Below, piece by piece: positions 60,861-64,000 of a DNA stretch of 64,000 nt (positions are counted from its first letter, which is position 1; each line of letters opens with the position of its first letter). The stretch spans positions 18,443,770-18,507,769 of the forward strand of contig NC_052669.1 in NCBI RefSeq assembly GCF_016802725.1, read 5' to 3'. The position numbers and the translations under genes were made by a program. The DNA is from Solenopsis invicta (taxonomy: Eukaryota; Arthropoda; Insecta; Hymenoptera; Formicidae). The notes beneath the pieces are model-generated. The model saw only the letters and a program-made list of their open reading frames with translations, was not told the origin of the DNA and ran no database searches.

Positions 60861-61588
60861 AAACATCAACTGTTATTTAAATTCAATGAAGTTAATGACA
60901 GAAACGATAAACTTACTCTCTCGATTATTTCTTAGAAAACGCGAACAAACGATTCCGACAAAAGTTGTATAATCTAAAGAGAGAAATAATGATAAAATCA
61001 ATTTTCAAAAAAAATTTTTAAGATATGAAGGCTGTCGCCATTTTTTAAATAAAATCGTATGATTTTTTTACATAATAATCCCCATAATTCTGCATTTCAA
61101 AGTATTAATGTAGAGTTATTGAAAAATCAATAATTTGTGAGATATTTTATACTTTATCACGCCATATATTTCGTTATAAAATATAAAATATTTTTTAACC
61201 TATTAATTTTTTCCTTTGTTTCTTGATTTTGTGAACTTACGAATATTATGAATTTTTGATTGTACCTTAATACTTTTATACACCAATCAATTGGTGTAAA
61301 GAAAACACATTGTTGTTTTTGAAAAAAATGTGAATTGCATATTGCAAGTTTCACAATTTTTACTTTTACATGCAGAATAATTAGAGAAATCATATTATGT
61401 AAAAAAGTTATATAATTTCATTTAAAAAAAGGTCGATGACCTCTTTTAAATTAATTTTACCATTAATTTTATTTCTCTCTTTAGACTATGTAAGTTTTAT
61501 CTGAAATATTTTTCATATTTTCGCATTTTCCATATTTTTAAGCTATTCAATCTATTTATTAAAGTTTAAAAATTTTCACCTTGTATAT

Positions 61589-61808
61589 GTGTAAATGTAA
61601 TTAGATATATTATGTTATCTCACATATTCGGAAGAGACAAAAGAATTGATAGGTAGTTGATGATCAGGGTTGTAAGGGAGAAGTTTCGGCGTCCGAATAC
61701 ACGAAAAGGGGCGCGGCAAATATATATATATCTTATACACTACCGATCAATTCACTCTGTCTCTCCCAAATATATGAGATAATATACTATATCTAATTAC
61801 ATTTACAC
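61589..61808. mobile_element. inverted-repeat element, about 70-bp arms (GTGTAAATGTAATTAGATAT ends)
   Basis: The left arm GTGTAAATGTAATTAGATAT, then TTATCTCA, AGAGACA and GAATTGATAGGTAGT, mirrors the right arm (ACTACCGATCAATTC, TGTCTCTCCC, TGAGATAA, ending ATTTACAC at 61808). The core contains GATCAGGGTTGTAAGGG and a CG-rich patch. There is no coding frame. Confidence 0.8.
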
Positions 61809-61878
61809 GAGCAGGTAGCAAAAAATTCCTTCGATCAATATGACGAAATAAAGTAAAGAAATGAAACTTTTATAAATA

Positions 61879-61909
<31 letters not shown>

Positions 61910-61980
61910 TATTTATAAAAGTTTTCCTTCTTTCACTTTATTTCGTCGTATTGATCGAAGGAATTTTCTGCTACACGCTC
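61809..61980. mobile_element. 172-bp palindrome centred on an AT tract, abutting the previous element
   Basis: The left arm GAGCAGGTAGCAAAAAATTC, then CTTCGATCAATATGACGAAA and TAAAGTAAAGAA, mirrors the right arm ending GAATTTTCTGCTACACGCTC. Centre: (AT)n at about 61886-61910. Arms of about 75 bp are roughly 90% complementary. It begins at the base after the preceding inverted repeat ends. Confidence 0.85.
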
Positions 61981-62486
61981 GCGGATGGAACTCGCGCACT
62001 AACGCTGCTTATGCTTACACTGCAGTACAGCGAACGAAATACATCGCGCTATACACATAGAAATTGCAGCGGACAACAGACGTCTCGCCTTTCCCACAAG
62101 ATTTTTATCCCGTAGGCTGAATTAAGCTAAGTAACGGCGACACGGACACCCTTTGGAGAAAGCGCGTTGTCGGTATGATTAAATTAGCGCGTTCGCGTTG
62201 AACTTAGCTCGCTCTCGCGGCTACAACATTTCAAACTGCCGGAAGCCAACGGAATAATTTGACGACTTGTCATGTTCAACGACAAAACGAATCTTTTCCA
62301 TGTGGATTACGGAATTTCGAACGTACCGTATTTTTGCGCAAACTCTCTATTGCAAACGTCATAAATCATAACTTTAATGCCAAATTTTTTGACTTTTCCT
62401 CCAATTAAGCTCGACTCTTGTCAAGAATTTTTGACTTATATGCGAATTGTGTATCGTTTATATAGACGATTTATTTGATTTTTGCA

Positions 62487-62490
<4 letters not shown>

Positions 62491-62524
<34 letters not shown>
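62491..62524. repeat. (AT)n microsatellite
   Basis: A pure AT run of about 34 nt immediately left of the 325-bp palindrome. Confidence 0.95.
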
Positions 62525-62526
<2 letters not shown>

Positions 62527-62528
62527 CA

Positions 62529-62853
62529 AGACAAATGGAATTTTATTCTAAATTTTTAAACATTCTCTCTAAATTTCATTTAATTGCAGAAAGTCGTATT
62601 ATTTCCTTAAGAAAATGTCTTTACATTTTCCAAAACTAAAAATAGAATAATAAATATGTAGTAAATAAATAGTATATAATATAAATATTTATGACAGATA
62701 TGTATATACTATTTATTTACTACATACTTATTATTCTATTTTTAGTTTTGGAAAATGTAAAGACATTTTCTTAAGGAGATAATACGACTTTCTGTGATTA
62801 AATGAAATTTAGAGAGAATGTTTAAAAATTTAGAATAAAATTCCATTTGTCTA
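62529..62853. mobile_element. 325-bp near-perfect palindrome
   Basis: AGACAAATGGAATTTTATTC at the left mirrors ...AAAATTCCATTTGTCT at the right. Complementarity continues through CTAAATTTTTAAACATTCTC, AATTTCATTTAAT, AGAAAGTCGTATTAT, TAAGAAAATGTCTTTACATT and TTCCAAAACTAAAAATAGAA to a short AT centre. Arms of about 150 bp differ at only a few positions. With no coding frame, it is a fold-back MITE or a recent inverted duplication. Confidence 0.9.
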
Positions 62854-64000
62854 TAAAATTATTTACATGTTTAGCAGAGCTGTATGTTGCTCTAAAGAGA
62901 TCGTCTAGATGTCTCCCTGCAGAAAAATCCACTTGGAAATTTCTGACCTTATACGTCTGCGGCGACGGTCAATGAACTTTCATCAGCTTTTATCGCAACA
63001 AAACTTTACTCTCCTCCCATCTCCGGAGCGTAATAGTAAAAATCTCTTGGCGCGGATTGCCTACGCGGGTAAAGAAAAAAAGGGAGGGAAAAAAAAGAAT
63101 TGAAGCACCCCTGGCGTCGCGCCAGGGGGAGTCGTGCGATTATCAGAAAGAGAGAAATAGGGAGATGAGAGATAAAGGGAGCAAAAGGAGAATGTCACGA
63201 CGATCCTTTTCCCTATACAAGAGACGCTTATAAAACCGCAGTTTTCACAGCGCGCGAGTTTTTGCCGCGGGGTTAATAGCGAGGAAAAGTGACGAATGGC
63301 CAATATGCCAACGACTGCAATTGCTTTCCGTAAAGCCACCAACAATCGCATTCCCGGTGAACGATAGAACTCTCCGGGAGTGACGAGTGCACTTGTACGA
63401 AACAATTCCCAGGGAAACGATCCCGCGATTCTCGCGCAAATCCATTGATGTATATTCGCATTAAAGACGACGTTGCCTCACGAACGGAACAACTTCGTTA
63501 CAGCAATATACACAAGGGCAACAAATAAAAAAAAAAAACTATACGTACATAAAAAGGAGAGCTGATTAGAGAAATTATTCTAAACACAGAACGCAAGAGG
63601 CTAATGATGTGCGCGCAAAAAATTTTCTGCCGCAACTTCTCCCGCTTGTCGCACATAGGCTCGGCACGGCTCTCCCGTCTTTTCGCTCTTTTCTTTACTC
63701 GTGCCAAGCCGCCACCCTCGTCTCTCGTTTTTGTGCAAGCCCTCGAGTCATCGGGGACAAACTTTCCACGCTCTCTCACTTTCCTTCGAGATGTGAGAGA
63801 GAAAGGGGGGAGGGGAGAAGAGAAGACAACATCGTGTTAGTTCCCTCTTTTCCTAGATTTCTGGAGAGATCGCGCTCCCTCGAGAGAATAGACTGAGAGA
63901 GAGAGAGGGGGGGAGGGGAGGGAAAAGAAAAGAGAAAAACAGAAGAGAAAGAGAGTCCGGGATGGGCGAGGAAGAGCTTACGAAGGACAGAGCGAGAAAC

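Larger units (their letters stand above)
59909..64000. other. no supported gene; cluster of long palindromic elements
   Basis: It holds a CT tract (60607-60669) and four hairpin elements between 60.68 and 62.85 kb. A GC-richer end (63.0-64.0 kb) has GA and G-rich runs at 63780-63960. Open frames at the right end are short and composition-driven. Confidence 0.5.

Overview
The window reads as non-coding-rich nuclear DNA from an insect, most likely a hymenopteran such as an ant. It has small exons with GT-AG introns, many short non-autonomous transposons and hairpin elements, abundant CT/GA, CA/CG and poly-A tracts, and CpG-rich stretches beside AT-rich ones. Two genes can be identified from protein sequence. 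I see no bacterial, viral, rRNA or CRISPR features and no confident tRNA. The order assignment is inference: an animal-type cryptochrome 2 fits Hymenoptera but does not prove it.

Left edge (1-2150, + strand): the 3' end of cry2 (mammalian-type cryptochrome, the light-insensitive circadian repressor). The window catches the penultimate conserved exon (246-448), a probable 27-nt frame-neutral microexon (668-694), and the last coding exon (1320-1498), which ends in 18 glutamines followed directly by the stop. A 3' UTR and AATAAA follow.

Middle (2.15-30.9 kb): about 29 kb with no gene I can support. It holds hairpin/TIR elements (5.1, 8.1, 20.1 and 25.3 kb), long dinucleotide tracts, a 110-nt GCAC array, and a GC-rich block at 16.0-17.3 kb that could be a 5' UTR or promoter.

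30.9-34.7 kb (and perhaps to 46.8 kb), - strand: the 3' half of a NALCN-channel auxiliary factor (Mid1 / NLF-1 / FAM155 family). Three exons with matching phases encode the second half of the cysteine-rich domain, a Ser/Thr linker and a C-terminal hydrophobic segment. Two further minus-strand exon candidates (42.7 and 46.8 kb) have compatible phases but unproven membership. cry2 and this gene converge tail to tail. Both act in the circadian system (CRY2 in the negative loop, the NALCN complex in clock-neuron excitability), but nothing here shows that the adjacency is functional.

Right part (47-64 kb): mostly transposon-derived hairpins. One family has a 'CGGAAAGAAC' terminus in four copies (one inside cry2). 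There are long near-perfect palindromes at 52.9, 60.7, 61.6, 61.8 and 62.5 kb and a hAT-like element at 57.8 kb. Two short unassigned coding candidates lie at 54.05-54.35 kb (+) and 59.7-59.9 kb (-).
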